Shown here: piece by piece, positions 1-6,091 of the stretch | Numbering within the stretch: the stretch's first letter is position 1 | Layout: every line of letters begins with the position of its first letter | From: Dehalococcoidales bacterium | Lineage (GTDB): Bacteria > Chloroflexota > Dehalococcoidia > Dehalococcoidales > JAUXAE01 | Direction of reading: 5' to 3' | Length of the DNA: 9,426 nt | NCBI GenBank assembly: GCA_030620035.1 | Contig: JAUXAE010000038.1 | Coordinates: 1-9,426 of the forward strand | Position numbers and translations under genes: made by a program | The notes under the pieces: generated by a model | The model's input: only the letters and a program-made list of their open reading frames with translations | What the model was told of the DNA's origin: nothing | The model's database searches: none

Positions 1-309
1 GCGGCCATTACCTGCCTTGACATCCTTGATGTCCTACCTATCTTGAAGATATGCGTTGCCTACCGGCAGGATGAAAAGATAATTGACTACTTCCCGGCTG
101 ATGTAGCTACCTTGGCCCGGTGCCAGCCTGTTTATGAAGAGCTGGAGGGCTGGCAGACCCCGACCGGTCACATCAAGCAGTATGACAAGCTACCTCCTAA
201 AGCACAACAGTACATAGCTAGACTAGAGGAACTTATTTCCTGCCCGGTGAACCTTGTCTGTGTCGGCCCAAGGCGGGAACAGACCATCACCAAGGCACCT
301 ATCTTTTAG
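1..309 (+). CDS. purA: Adenylosuccinate synthase, C-terminal part (5' end outside window)
   Basis: This is the last 102 residues of adenylosuccinate synthase. The enzyme joins IMP and aspartate using GTP to give adenylosuccinate, the first committed step from IMP to AMP, in the cytosol. The frame is open from base 1 and stops with TAG at 307-309. A TTG at 43 could be mistaken for a start, but the codons before it already match the family (TCLDILD then KICVAYR). Family landmarks that follow are DYFPAD, the PVYEELEGW segment, the YDKLPPKAQQYI helix and the terminal GPRREQTI, which belongs to the guanine site. One oddity is that the guanine-recognition motif, TKLD in E. coli (Lys331, Asp333), reads TCLD here, with the TGC codon at 13-15. 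The C-terminus is of normal length, so only the window edge truncates it. Identification is confident; the consequence of the cysteine is unknown. Confidence 0.95.
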   Translation, partial: AAITCLDILDVLPILKICVAYRQDEKIIDYFPADVATLARCQPVYEELEGWQTPTGHIKQYDKLPPKAQQYIARLEELISCPVNLVCVGPRREQTITKAPIF

Positions 310-314
310 GGTTT

Positions 315-336
315 AAGAGGGGCGTCAGCCCCTCTT
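315..336. terminator. GC-rich hairpin between convergent purA and dapA
   Basis: There is a perfect inverted repeat with arms AAGAGGGGC (315-323) and GCCCCTCTT (328-336) around the loop GTCA. It starts 6 bases after the purA stop and lies 13 bases beyond the dapA stop in the minus direction. On the plus strand it is followed by CTATTAATTT, a modest T-rich stretch, so it best fits an intrinsic terminator for purA. On the minus strand the following bases are AAACCC, which lack a T tract, so termination of the dapA operon here is less certain. Position between convergent genes supports a two-way role. Confidence 0.7.
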
Positions 337-349
337 CTATTAATTTCCC

Positions 350-1240
350 CTATACCGGCAGGTCAATGTGGTAGTTCTTTAAAGTTTCACTAATTAGGTT
401 AGCTGTCTTCTCGTCGGCTGGGGTAAGAGGCAGGCGTGGGCTGCCCACCCTAAAGCCGAGGTGGTTTAGGGCATATTTGAGGGGAATGGGGTTGGCCACG
501 ACGAAAAGGGTCTTGAAGAGGGGCACGAGGTGGCGGTGGATGCCGGCCGCCTTATCCATTTGGCCACTTAAAAAGAAGTCAATCATTTCCTTGATTTGAC
601 TACCCACCAGGTGAGAGACGACACTAATCACCCCGTAGCCACCCAGGGCCAGTATGGGCAGGGTATCGCTGTCGTTGCCGCTCCAGAGGGTGAAATCATC
701 CCCGGTGTTATCAATAATCTTGGCAATCTCATCCAGATTGCCACTGGCTTCTTTTATCCCGACGATGTTATCTATCTGGCTTAGGCGGATGGTTGTCTCG
801 GCTGACAGGCTGGCCACGGTGCGCGAGGGCACATTGTAGAGAATGCAGGGCAGACTGGTGCCCTGGGCGATGGTCTTGAAGTGCCGGTACAGGCCCTCCT
901 GGGTTGGTTTGTTGTAGTAGGGCACTACCAGTAGGCAGGCATCGACCCCGATTTGCTCAGCCCCTTTGGTAGTGGCCAGGGCCTCGGCGGTGCTGTTTGA
1001 GCCGGTGCCGGCTATCACCGACCCCCTCTGGCCGACAGCTGATTTCACCTCGGCGAATAGACGCATTTCCTCCTCCCGGATAAGGGTGGGCGATTCCCCG
1101 GTGGTGCCCACGACCACCAACCCATCACTGCCCGAGTCAAGCAGGGCCCGGGCCAGCCGCTGGGCCTGTTCATAGTCAACGGAGCCGTCTTCCGTAAACG
1201 GGGTTACCATGGCTGTTATCAGCCTTCCCAGCTTTTTCAT
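350..1240 (-). CDS. dapA: 4-hydroxy-tetrahydrodipicolinate synthase
   Basis: DapA condenses pyruvate with aspartate semialdehyde, the first step specific to diaminopimelate and lysine. The 296 residues match the usual length (about 290-300) of this TIM-barrel, class I aldolase family. Visible landmarks are the GTTGES pyruvate-site motif with Thr46 and Thr47, the VVPYYNKP loop at 106-112, Tyr135 and Arg140 in YNVPSRT, and the Schiff-base Lys163 in GIKEASGN. All expected catalytic residues are present. The ATG is preceded by GGAGGT with a 6-base spacer, lying inside the 3' end of asd. The asd stop is only 3 bases upstream, so translation is probably coupled. It is the last gene of the rpsO-pnp-dapB-asd-dapA run. 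The related N-acetylneuraminate lyase and KDG aldolase families share the fold, but the dapB/asd neighbours and motif details make DapA the clear choice. Confidence 0.96.
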   Translation of the reverse strand: MKKLGRLITAMVTPFTEDGSVDYEQAQRLARALLDSGSDGLVVVGTTGESPTLIREEEMRLFAEVKSAVGQRGSVIAGTGSNSTAEALATTKGAEQIGVDACLLVVPYYNKPTQEGLYRHFKTIAQGTSLPCILYNVPSRTVASLSAETTIRLSQIDNIVGIKEASGNLDEIAKIIDNTGDDFTLWSGNDSDTLPILALGGYGVISVVSHLVGSQIKEMIDFFLSGQMDKAAGIHRHLVPLFKTLFVVANPIPLKYALNHLGFRVGSPRLPLTPADEKTANLISETLKNYHIDLPV

Positions 1241-1243
1241 CGT

Positions 1244-2269
1244 CTAACCTCCGGCTTTTAGCCAGTCTCGCCTAATCATTTCTTCGGCAATCTGGACAGC
1301 GTTTAGGGCGGCTCCCTTTCTCAGGTTGTCGGCCACAATCCACATGACCAGGCCGTTGGCACAGGAGGTATCCTGTCGGATGCGTCCGACAAAGACCTCA
1401 TCGGTGCCGGCGGCCGACCACGGCTGGGGGTAGAGGCTGATGGCCGTGTCGTCCAGGACCTTGACCCCAGGGGCTTGAGCCAGGATGTACTGGGCCTCAT
1501 CGGCCGACATGGGATGGCTAAATTCCACGCTGACGGCCTCACTGTGCCCGGTGAAAACAGGAACCCGGACACAGGTGGCCGAGATGGCGATGTCATCGGC
1601 GTGCATAATCTTGCGGGTCTCCTCCGCCAGCTTCTGCTCTTCCTTGGTGTAGCCGTTGTCCATGAAGACATCTATTTCCGGCAGCAGGTTGAAGGCTATC
1701 TGGTGGGGATAGACATGGGGCACCGGTGTCTGCCCCTCCAGCACCTGCTTGGCCTGGGTGGTTAGCTCATCAACAGCAGCCAGGCCGGTGCCAGATACCG
1801 CCTGGTAGGTGCTGACGACGATGCGTTTGATGGCGTTTACCCTGTGTAATGGGTACAGGGCGACCACCAACTGAATTGTTGAGCAGTTGGGGTTGGCGAT
1901 AATCCCCTTGTGCTTCCCTATGTCTTCAGGGTTTATCTCCGGCACCACCAGAGGAACCTTGGGGTCCATTCTGAAGGCCGAACTGTTGTCAACAACCACG
2001 GCCCCGGCCTGGGCAGCGATGGGGGCGAAGTAGCGGCTGACCTCGGCCCCGGCCGAGAAAAGGGCGATATCAATGTCCTTGAGGGATTCGGACGTGGTCT
2101 CCCTGACCTCAATCTCCTGGTGAGAGACAAACAGCTTCTTGCCCGCCGAGCGGTCTGAGGCCAGGAGCTGTATTGAGTCCATGGGGAAGTGGCGCTGCTC
2201 CAGGACCTTGATGAATTCCTGTCCGACCATGCCGGTGGCCCCGACAATGGCCACACTATAACCATTCAC
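1244..2269 (-). CDS. asd: Aspartate-semialdehyde dehydrogenase
   Basis: Asd reduces aspartyl phosphate to aspartate semialdehyde with NADPH. This is the branch metabolite feeding lysine/diaminopimelate as well as threonine and methionine. The 341-residue protein has an N-terminal Rossmann domain starting VAIVGATGMVG (residues 6-16). The catalytic Cys129 lies in NPNCSTIQ, Gln156 in STYQAVSGTG, Arg235 in ATCVRVPV and His242 in GHSEAV, so the active site looks complete. The start is GTG, with AGGAG 6 bases upstream. An ATG 4 bases further in (2263-2265) is in another frame and is not the start. The dapB stop is 9 bases upstream and dapA begins 3 bases beyond its own stop, so it sits in a tight operon with its metabolic neighbours. 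Its product is the direct substrate of DapA. Confidence 0.96.
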   Translation of the reverse strand: MNGYSVAIVGATGMVGQEFIKVLEQRHFPMDSIQLLASDRSAGKKLFVSHQEIEVRETTSESLKDIDIALFSAGAEVSRYFAPIAAQAGAVVVDNSSAFRMDPKVPLVVPEINPEDIGKHKGIIANPNCSTIQLVVALYPLHRVNAIKRIVVSTYQAVSGTGLAAVDELTTQAKQVLEGQTPVPHVYPHQIAFNLLPEIDVFMDNGYTKEEQKLAEETRKIMHADDIAISATCVRVPVFTGHSEAVSVEFSHPMSADEAQYILAQAPGVKVLDDTAISLYPQPWSAAGTDEVFVGRIRQDTSCANGLVMWIVADNLRKGAALNAVQIAEEMIRRDWLKAGG

Positions 2270-2278
2270 TTTAGTCTC

Positions 2279-3070
2279 CTATAAACCGAGCAGGCTATCA
2301 AGACCGTAAACCAGTCCCTTGTGCTTTGTTACTTCCTTGATGGCCAGGATGACACCGGGCATGTAACACTCCCGGCTGATGGTGTCATGTCTTATACTTA
2401 GGGTTTGTCCCGGTGCCCCAAAGATTACCTCTTGCTGGGCTAGAAGGCCGGGCAGGCGCACGCTATGGATGGCGATGCCCTGAATCTGCCTCCCCCGGCT
2501 ATCCAAAGCGCCTTTTTCTGGAGGCTTAGAGAAGGGTCTACCCCTGGCGGCTGCCATGGCCTTGGCCGTAGCCAGGGCGGTGCCCGAAGGGGAGTCGGCC
2601 TTCTTAGGGTGGTGTAGCTCAATAATCTCGGCATATTCAAGGTATCTGGCCGCTATTTTGGCCAGATGGATCATTAGAATGGCGCCCAGGGCAAAGTTGG
2701 GGGCGACCACGGCCCCGACCTGGTGGGCGGTGGCCAGCTGGTCAATCTCGTCTAGTTCCTCAGCGCTTAAGCCGGTGGTGCCGATCACCAGGTTGATGCC
2801 CTGTTTTGTGGCCGTGCGTACTGCAGCCATAGTGGCCTGGGCGGTGGTGAAATCTACCAGGATATCAGGCTGGCAGCGGCTAAGGATATAATCCAGGTCG
2901 GCTGAGAAGGGAATGGTAGCCGAGCCGTCGGGCAGCCTGAGCTGGTTTTCAGAAGCCTTAAGCTCTATAGCGCCCACCGGCTGCATCCCGGGCTCACGGC
3001 ACAGGGTACTGATTACCTCTCGCCCCATCCTGCCCAGGGCACCCTGAACCACTACCTTTATCGTTTCCAT
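2279..3070 (-). CDS. dapB: 4-hydroxy-tetrahydrodipicolinate reductase
   Basis: DapB reduces the DapA product to tetrahydrodipicolinate with NAD(P)H, the step after DapA in lysine and diaminopimelate synthesis. It has 263 residues, typical of the family. The nucleotide-binding motif VQGALGRMG is at 8-16, VDFTT at 72-76, the VIGTTGLS segment at 95-102 and VAPNFALG at 122-129. The substrate-site signature ELHHPKKADSPSGTAL (151-166) contains His153, His154 and Lys157, equivalent to the E. coli HHRHK block. The ATG is preceded by AAAAGGGG with a 4-base spacer to ATG. The gene lies 14 bases after the pnp stop and 9 bases before asd. If the host is a Dehalococcoidia without peptidoglycan, this pathway would serve lysine supply only; that is inference. 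Confidence 0.96.
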   Translation of the reverse strand: METIKVVVQGALGRMGREVISTLCREPGMQPVGAIELKASENQLRLPDGSATIPFSADLDYILSRCQPDILVDFTTAQATMAAVRTATKQGINLVIGTTGLSAEELDEIDQLATAHQVGAVVAPNFALGAILMIHLAKIAARYLEYAEIIELHHPKKADSPSGTALATAKAMAAARGRPFSKPPEKGALDSRGRQIQGIAIHSVRLPGLLAQQEVIFGAPGQTLSIRHDTISRECYMPGVILAIKEVTKHKGLVYGLDSLLGL

Positions 3071-3084
3071 AGCACCCCTTTTAT

Positions 3085-5289
3085 CTAGTGGCTACGCCGC
3101 CGGCTCATCGGCGGGCGGGGGCGCGGTGGCGGTTGCTGGCTGCGCTGACTCCTGAACGGATAGTCGGGCGACAGTGAGTCTCTTACCGTGGCACCGGGAG
3201 GTTGGCCGGAATCTCCTAAAAGTGCCCGACGCGATAGATTTATCCGGCCCTGACTGTCAATATCAATCACCTTAACCGTAACCTCATCGCCCATCTTGAC
3301 AATATCCTCGACCTTGTCGACCCGGTAGTCAGCCAGTTCGCTGATGTGAATCATGCCGTCCCGACCGGGCAGAATCTCGACAAAGGCGCCGAAGCCCATC
3401 AGGCGGGTCACCTTGCCTGTGTAGATATCGCCAATGGCTATTTCTTTGGTCAGGTCTTCAATCATTTTTATGGCCTTTCGGGCCGATTCTTGGTCGGTTG
3501 AGCCCACAAATACGGTGCCATCACTCTCAACATCCACGGTTGTTTTGGTTTCATCAATAATAGCCCTTATTGTTTTGCCGCCGGAACCGATTACGGCACC
3601 AATCTTGTCTGGGTCAATGGTCAGTTTATACATCCGGGGTGCATATTGGCTCAGTTCCGGCCGGCTGGAACTGATGGTCTTCTGCATCTCATCTAGAATA
3701 AAGAGGCGGGCCTCTCGGGCCTGCTCCAGGGCCCTGGCCACAATCTCCAGGCTGATGCCCTTGAGCTTGGTGTCAATCTGGATGGCCGTGATGCCCTGGG
3801 AGGTGCCGGCTACCTTGAAATCCATGTCCCCGTAGTTGTCCTCCATGCCCTCAATATCGGTTAGGGTCTCATAGTTGCCCTTCTCATCGCTGACCAGGCC
3901 GATGGATATGCCGGCCACGGGTCTCTTTATTGGTATGCCGGCATCCATCAGTGACAGGCTTGAGGCACAGGCGCTGGCCATAGAGGTGCTGCCGCTGGAG
4001 CTTAGTACCTCTGAGACCAGGCGAATGGTATAGGGGAAATCCTCGTCCGGGGGCCGTACCGGCAGCAGGGCCCTTTCGGCCAGGGCACCGTGCCCGATTT
4101 CGCGGCGGCTGGTTGAGCCGATGCGCTTTGTCTCACCGGTGGAGAAGGGGGGAAAGTTGTAGTGATGCATGAAGCGCTTGAACTCCTCTATGCCCAGCCC
4201 ATCGAGTTGTTGCTGCTTTTTGATGGGGCCTAGGGTGATGATGGTCAGCACCTGCGTTTCACCCCGGGTGAACAGGGCCGAGCCGTGGACGCGGGGCAAA
4301 AGGCCGACCTCACAGCTGATGGGCCGGACTTGGTTAAGGCCGCGGCCACCGACCCGCCGTCCCTTGTTGAGGATGTTGGCCCTTATTTCGTTTTTAACCT
4401 GGCTGTCAAAGAGGGCCAGGATATCGGCTTCAGCAAAGGACTCACCCAGGCCTTCCAGTAGCTCATTCTTTAGGCCTGACAGGGCTTCCTCACGCTGTGC
4501 CTTGTCCCCTTGGCCTAGGGCCTGGCTGAGCTTGCCGTTTAAGATTCGTGAAACCGCCGAGACCAGTTCAGGGTTGACCTCGGTGACCGGCACCTCTACC
4601 TTGGCCTTGCCCGCCAGTTGCTTAAGCTCATCCTGGAGCTTGATAATGTCCTGATTGGCCTCATGGCCGAACCTGATGGCCCGGGCCATAATTTCCTCGG
4701 AGACCTCCTGGCCCCCGGCCTCCAGCATGATGACTGCCTCTCGGGTACTGGCCACCACCAGGTCAAACTGGCTGTATTCTAGCTGGGCAAATGTTGGGTT
4801 TATCAGCAGCTCGTCATTGATACAGCCAACATGGACGGCGCTGACGGGCCCGTCAAAGGGCATCTCTGAGATGGTCAGGGCCGCCGAGCCGCCGATAAGG
4901 GCTAGGATATCGGGGTCATTTTCCCGGTCTACGGAAAGGACGGTAATAATCAACTGGATATCACGGCGCCACTCTTTGGGCAGCAGTGGCCTCAAGGGGC
5001 GGTCGGTCATCCGGCTGGTCAGGGTGGCCGCCTCGCTGGGCCGGCCCTCCCTTCTGATAAAGCCGCCCGGAATCTTACCGGCGGCATAGAGCCTTTCCTC
5101 ATAGTCAACAGTCAGCGGTAGGAAGTCTATCCCCTCCCGGGGCTGTTTACTGATGGTGGCGGTAACCAGCAACAGCGTATCGCCATAGCGGACGGTTACC
5201 GCGCCGCTGGCCTGGCCGGCCAGCTTGCCTGTTTCTATGGTCAGCTTCCTGCCGCCGACCGTGCTCTCAAGGGAATGGGGTGTTGTCAA
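3085..5289 (-). CDS. pnp: Polyribonucleotide nucleotidyltransferase (PNPase)
   Basis: PNPase is a trimeric 3'-5' phosphorolytic exoribonuclease that degrades mRNA and can add heteropolymeric tails. The 734 residues show the full family architecture. The first RNase PH domain spans about 5-145 and the helical linker about 150-235. The second RNase PH domain spans about 325-545, with FTRGETQVL and the catalytic block around Asp484, Asp490 and Lys492 (GDMDFKVAG). The KH domain has the loop IGSGGKTIR near 567-575, and the S1 domain spans about 620-688. After S1 the last 42 residues are low complexity with 10 Pro and 8 Arg, a likely disordered and basic tail. The start is TTG, with AAGGAG upstream at good spacing, and the N-terminus aligns with the family. 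It follows rpsO by 40 bases, the classic rpsO-pnp pairing, and precedes dapB by 14. I see no RNase III-type hairpin in the 40-base rpsO-pnp gap like the one used for E. coli autoregulation. Confidence 0.97.
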   Translation of the reverse strand: MTTPHSLESTVGGRKLTIETGKLAGQASGAVTVRYGDTLLLVTATISKQPREGIDFLPLTVDYEERLYAAGKIPGGFIRREGRPSEAATLTSRMTDRPLRPLLPKEWRRDIQLIITVLSVDRENDPDILALIGGSAALTISEMPFDGPVSAVHVGCINDELLINPTFAQLEYSQFDLVVASTREAVIMLEAGGQEVSEEIMARAIRFGHEANQDIIKLQDELKQLAGKAKVEVPVTEVNPELVSAVSRILNGKLSQALGQGDKAQREEALSGLKNELLEGLGESFAEADILALFDSQVKNEIRANILNKGRRVGGRGLNQVRPISCEVGLLPRVHGSALFTRGETQVLTIITLGPIKKQQQLDGLGIEEFKRFMHHYNFPPFSTGETKRIGSTSRREIGHGALAERALLPVRPPDEDFPYTIRLVSEVLSSSGSTSMASACASSLSLMDAGIPIKRPVAGISIGLVSDEKGNYETLTDIEGMEDNYGDMDFKVAGTSQGITAIQIDTKLKGISLEIVARALEQAREARLFILDEMQKTISSSRPELSQYAPRMYKLTIDPDKIGAVIGSGGKTIRAIIDETKTTVDVESDGTVFVGSTDQESARKAIKMIEDLTKEIAIGDIYTGKVTRLMGFGAFVEILPGRDGMIHISELADYRVDKVEDIVKMGDEVTVKVIDIDSQGRINLSRRALLGDSGQPPGATVRDSLSPDYPFRSQRSQQPPPRPRPPMSRRRSH

Positions 5290-5329
5290 TAGTCTCTCCT
5301 TACAATCTAAATAATAGAAGCCAAACAGC

Positions 5330-5593
5330 CTACTTACGCAGACCGAGCCTGGCGATCAGGTTTTGGTAGCGGCTGGCATCCTCTTTCCTGAGGTAGGCCA
5401 ATAGCCGCCGGCGGTGACCGACCAGCTTGAGCAGGCTTCGCTTGGTATGAAAGTCGTGTCGGTTATTGGCCATGTGCTCGGTTAATTGGTTTATCCGGGC
5501 CGTAAGCACGGCTACCTGGACATCGGTGGAACCGGTGTCCTTTTCGTGCAGGCCGAATTCACTGGTGATTTTTGCCTTTTGTTGTTTTTCCAA
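5330..5593 (-). CDS. rpsO: 30S ribosomal protein S15
   Basis: S15 is a primary 16S rRNA-binding protein of the small-subunit platform. The 87 residues are one or two short of the usual 88-89. The family core is obvious: EFGLHEKDTGS (12-22), VQVAVLTARI, the rRNA-contacting His40 and Asp47 in the TEHMANNRHDFHT stretch, and the basic helix RSLLKLVGHRRRLLAYL (52-68). The start is TTG, with AAGGGGA upstream and a 6-base spacer; no in-frame ATG fits better. It is the first gene of the minus-strand operon, about 40 bases downstream of a strong promoter at 5632-5660. The mRNA leader is only about 30 bases, so there is little room for the elaborate pseudoknot or junction that S15 binds in some bacteria to control itself. 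Confidence 0.97.
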   Translation of the reverse strand: MEKQQKAKITSEFGLHEKDTGSTDVQVAVLTARINQLTEHMANNRHDFHTKRSLLKLVGHRRRLLAYLRKEDASRYQNLIARLGLRK

Positions 5594-5631
5594 ATTGTTC
5601 CCCTTGGCCAGCCATATTACTTAAACAAAGA

Positions 5632-5660
5632 ATTATAGCATATGTTAGTGCCACTGTAAA
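5632..5660 (-). promoter_or_regulatory. Sigma-70-type promoter of rpsO-pnp-dapB-asd-dapA
   Basis: Read on the minus strand, TTTACA (5655-5660; 5 of 6 to consensus) is followed after exactly 17 bases by a perfect TATAAT (5632-5637). A TGC directly before the -10 makes it an extended -10. Initiation is expected near 5625, leaving a leader of about 30 bases before rpsO. No other promoter of comparable quality was seen in the short gaps further down the operon. Confidence 0.8.
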
Positions 5661-5692
5661 ACAAGGCTTTTAATATGCCGACCTGTTTAGGC

Positions 5693-5721
5693 TTGACTTG
5701 TTGGTGTGAGCATTGTATAGT
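5693..5721 (+). promoter_or_regulatory. Sigma-70-type promoter of the DUF503-helicase pair
   Basis: TTGACT (5693-5698) and TATAGT (5716-5721) are separated by 17 bases; both hexamers match the consensus at 5 of 6 positions. A second TATAGT lies directly downstream (5722-5727) but at an unsuitable distance. Initiation is expected near 5728, giving a leader of about 60 bases before the DUF503 start. It is back to back with the rpsO promoter, with 32 bases between the two -35 elements. Confidence 0.75.
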
Positions 5722-5763
5722 TATAGTGTTGTTGTTCCCCATTATTCCCTGGCCGTCTTTGGC

Positions 5764-5790
5764 ATGGAATCAAGTCATTACTGGCCATGA
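5764..5790 (+). other. Possible 8-codon upstream ORF overlapping the DUF503 start
   Basis: An ATG at 5764 opens a tiny frame encoding MESSHYWP. Its TGA (5788-5790) overlaps the ATG of the DUF503 gene as ATGA. This geometry permits stop-restart translational coupling, and the DUF503 ATG has no good Shine-Dalgarno sequence of its own. No convincing ribosome site precedes the small ORF either, and a frame this short arises easily by chance. Confidence 0.25.
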
Positions 5791-6077
5791 ATGTTGGCGT
5801 CTGTAGGATTGGTCTTCGCCTACCTGAGAATATGTCTCTCAAGGGTAAGAGGCGGGTACTAAAATCCATTACCAGCCAGCTGAGAAACAGGTTTAATGTT
5901 GCCGTGGCCGAGGTTGACGACAATGAATTATGGCAGTTGGCTACCCTGGGGGTCTGTTGCCTCAGCAACGATAAGCGCTATACCAACGAAGTCCTGTCAA
6001 AGGTAGCCGCTTTTATTGCCAACGGTCGTTTTGATGTTGAGATGCTCGGCTATGAGATTGAGATTCTGCCCCTTTAG
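5787..6077 (+). CDS. DUF503 (YlxP-like) family protein
   Basis: This is a 96-residue cytoplasmic protein of the DUF503 family, whose function is not established. Family landmarks are the N-terminal MNVGVCRIGLRLPENMSLK stretch, KRRVLKSI (21-28), RFNVAVAEVDD (35-45), an LWQLATLGV segment and the C-terminal EMLGYEIEIL. The length is typical. In Firmicutes the related ylxP lies in the nusA-infB-rbfA translation operon, but here it sits alone in front of a DNA helicase, so the location gives no translation link. The start fits the family alignment exactly although it lacks a clear Shine-Dalgarno sequence. Translation may rely on coupling to a small upstream ORF or on weak initiation. The gene ends 14 bases before the preferred helicase start, suggesting one transcript. 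Confidence 0.88.
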   Translation: MNVGVCRIGLRLPENMSLKGKRRVLKSITSQLRNRFNVAVAEVDDNELWQLATLGVCCLSNDKRYTNEVLSKVAAFIANGRFDVEMLGYEIEILPL

Positions 6078-6081
6078 TGAC

Positions 6082-6086
6082 GGGAG
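6082..6086 (+). promoter_or_regulatory. Ribosome binding site fixing the helicase start at 6092
   Basis: GGGAG ends 5 bases before the GTG at 6092. The upstream in-frame GTG at 6077, which overlaps the DUF503 stop as TAGTG, has only CTGCCCCTTTA before it and no Shine-Dalgarno match. The later start drops five residues that lie outside the family-aligned region. Confidence 0.6.
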
Positions 6087-6091
6087 CCATT

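Noticed and set aside
2270..3084. Lysine riboswitch or separate promoter for dapB-asd-dapA
   Set aside because: The gaps before dapB (14 bases) and asd (9 bases) are far too short for a riboswitch, and no convincing promoter was seen in the pnp 3' end.
3097..3114. CCGCCG/CGGCGG inverted repeat near the pnp 3' end, considered as a terminator between pnp and dapB
   Set aside because: The stem is only 6 bp, lies inside the pnp coding region before the stop, and is not followed by a T tract in the minus direction.
4169..5089. Two long plus-strand frames (161 and 144 codons) inside pnp
   Set aside because: Both are antisense to well-conserved PNPase domains, and their Ser/Arg/Pro-rich composition is typical of shadow frames.
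5594..5631. S15-binding regulatory RNA in the rpsO leader
   Set aside because: The predicted leader is about 30 bases and shows no evident pseudoknot or three-way junction, so no such element can be supported.
5687..5968. 93-codon minus-strand frame spanning the divergent promoter and the DUF503 gene
   Set aside because: It overlaps both the TTGACT/TATAGT promoter and a conserved gene, and its protein shows no family features.
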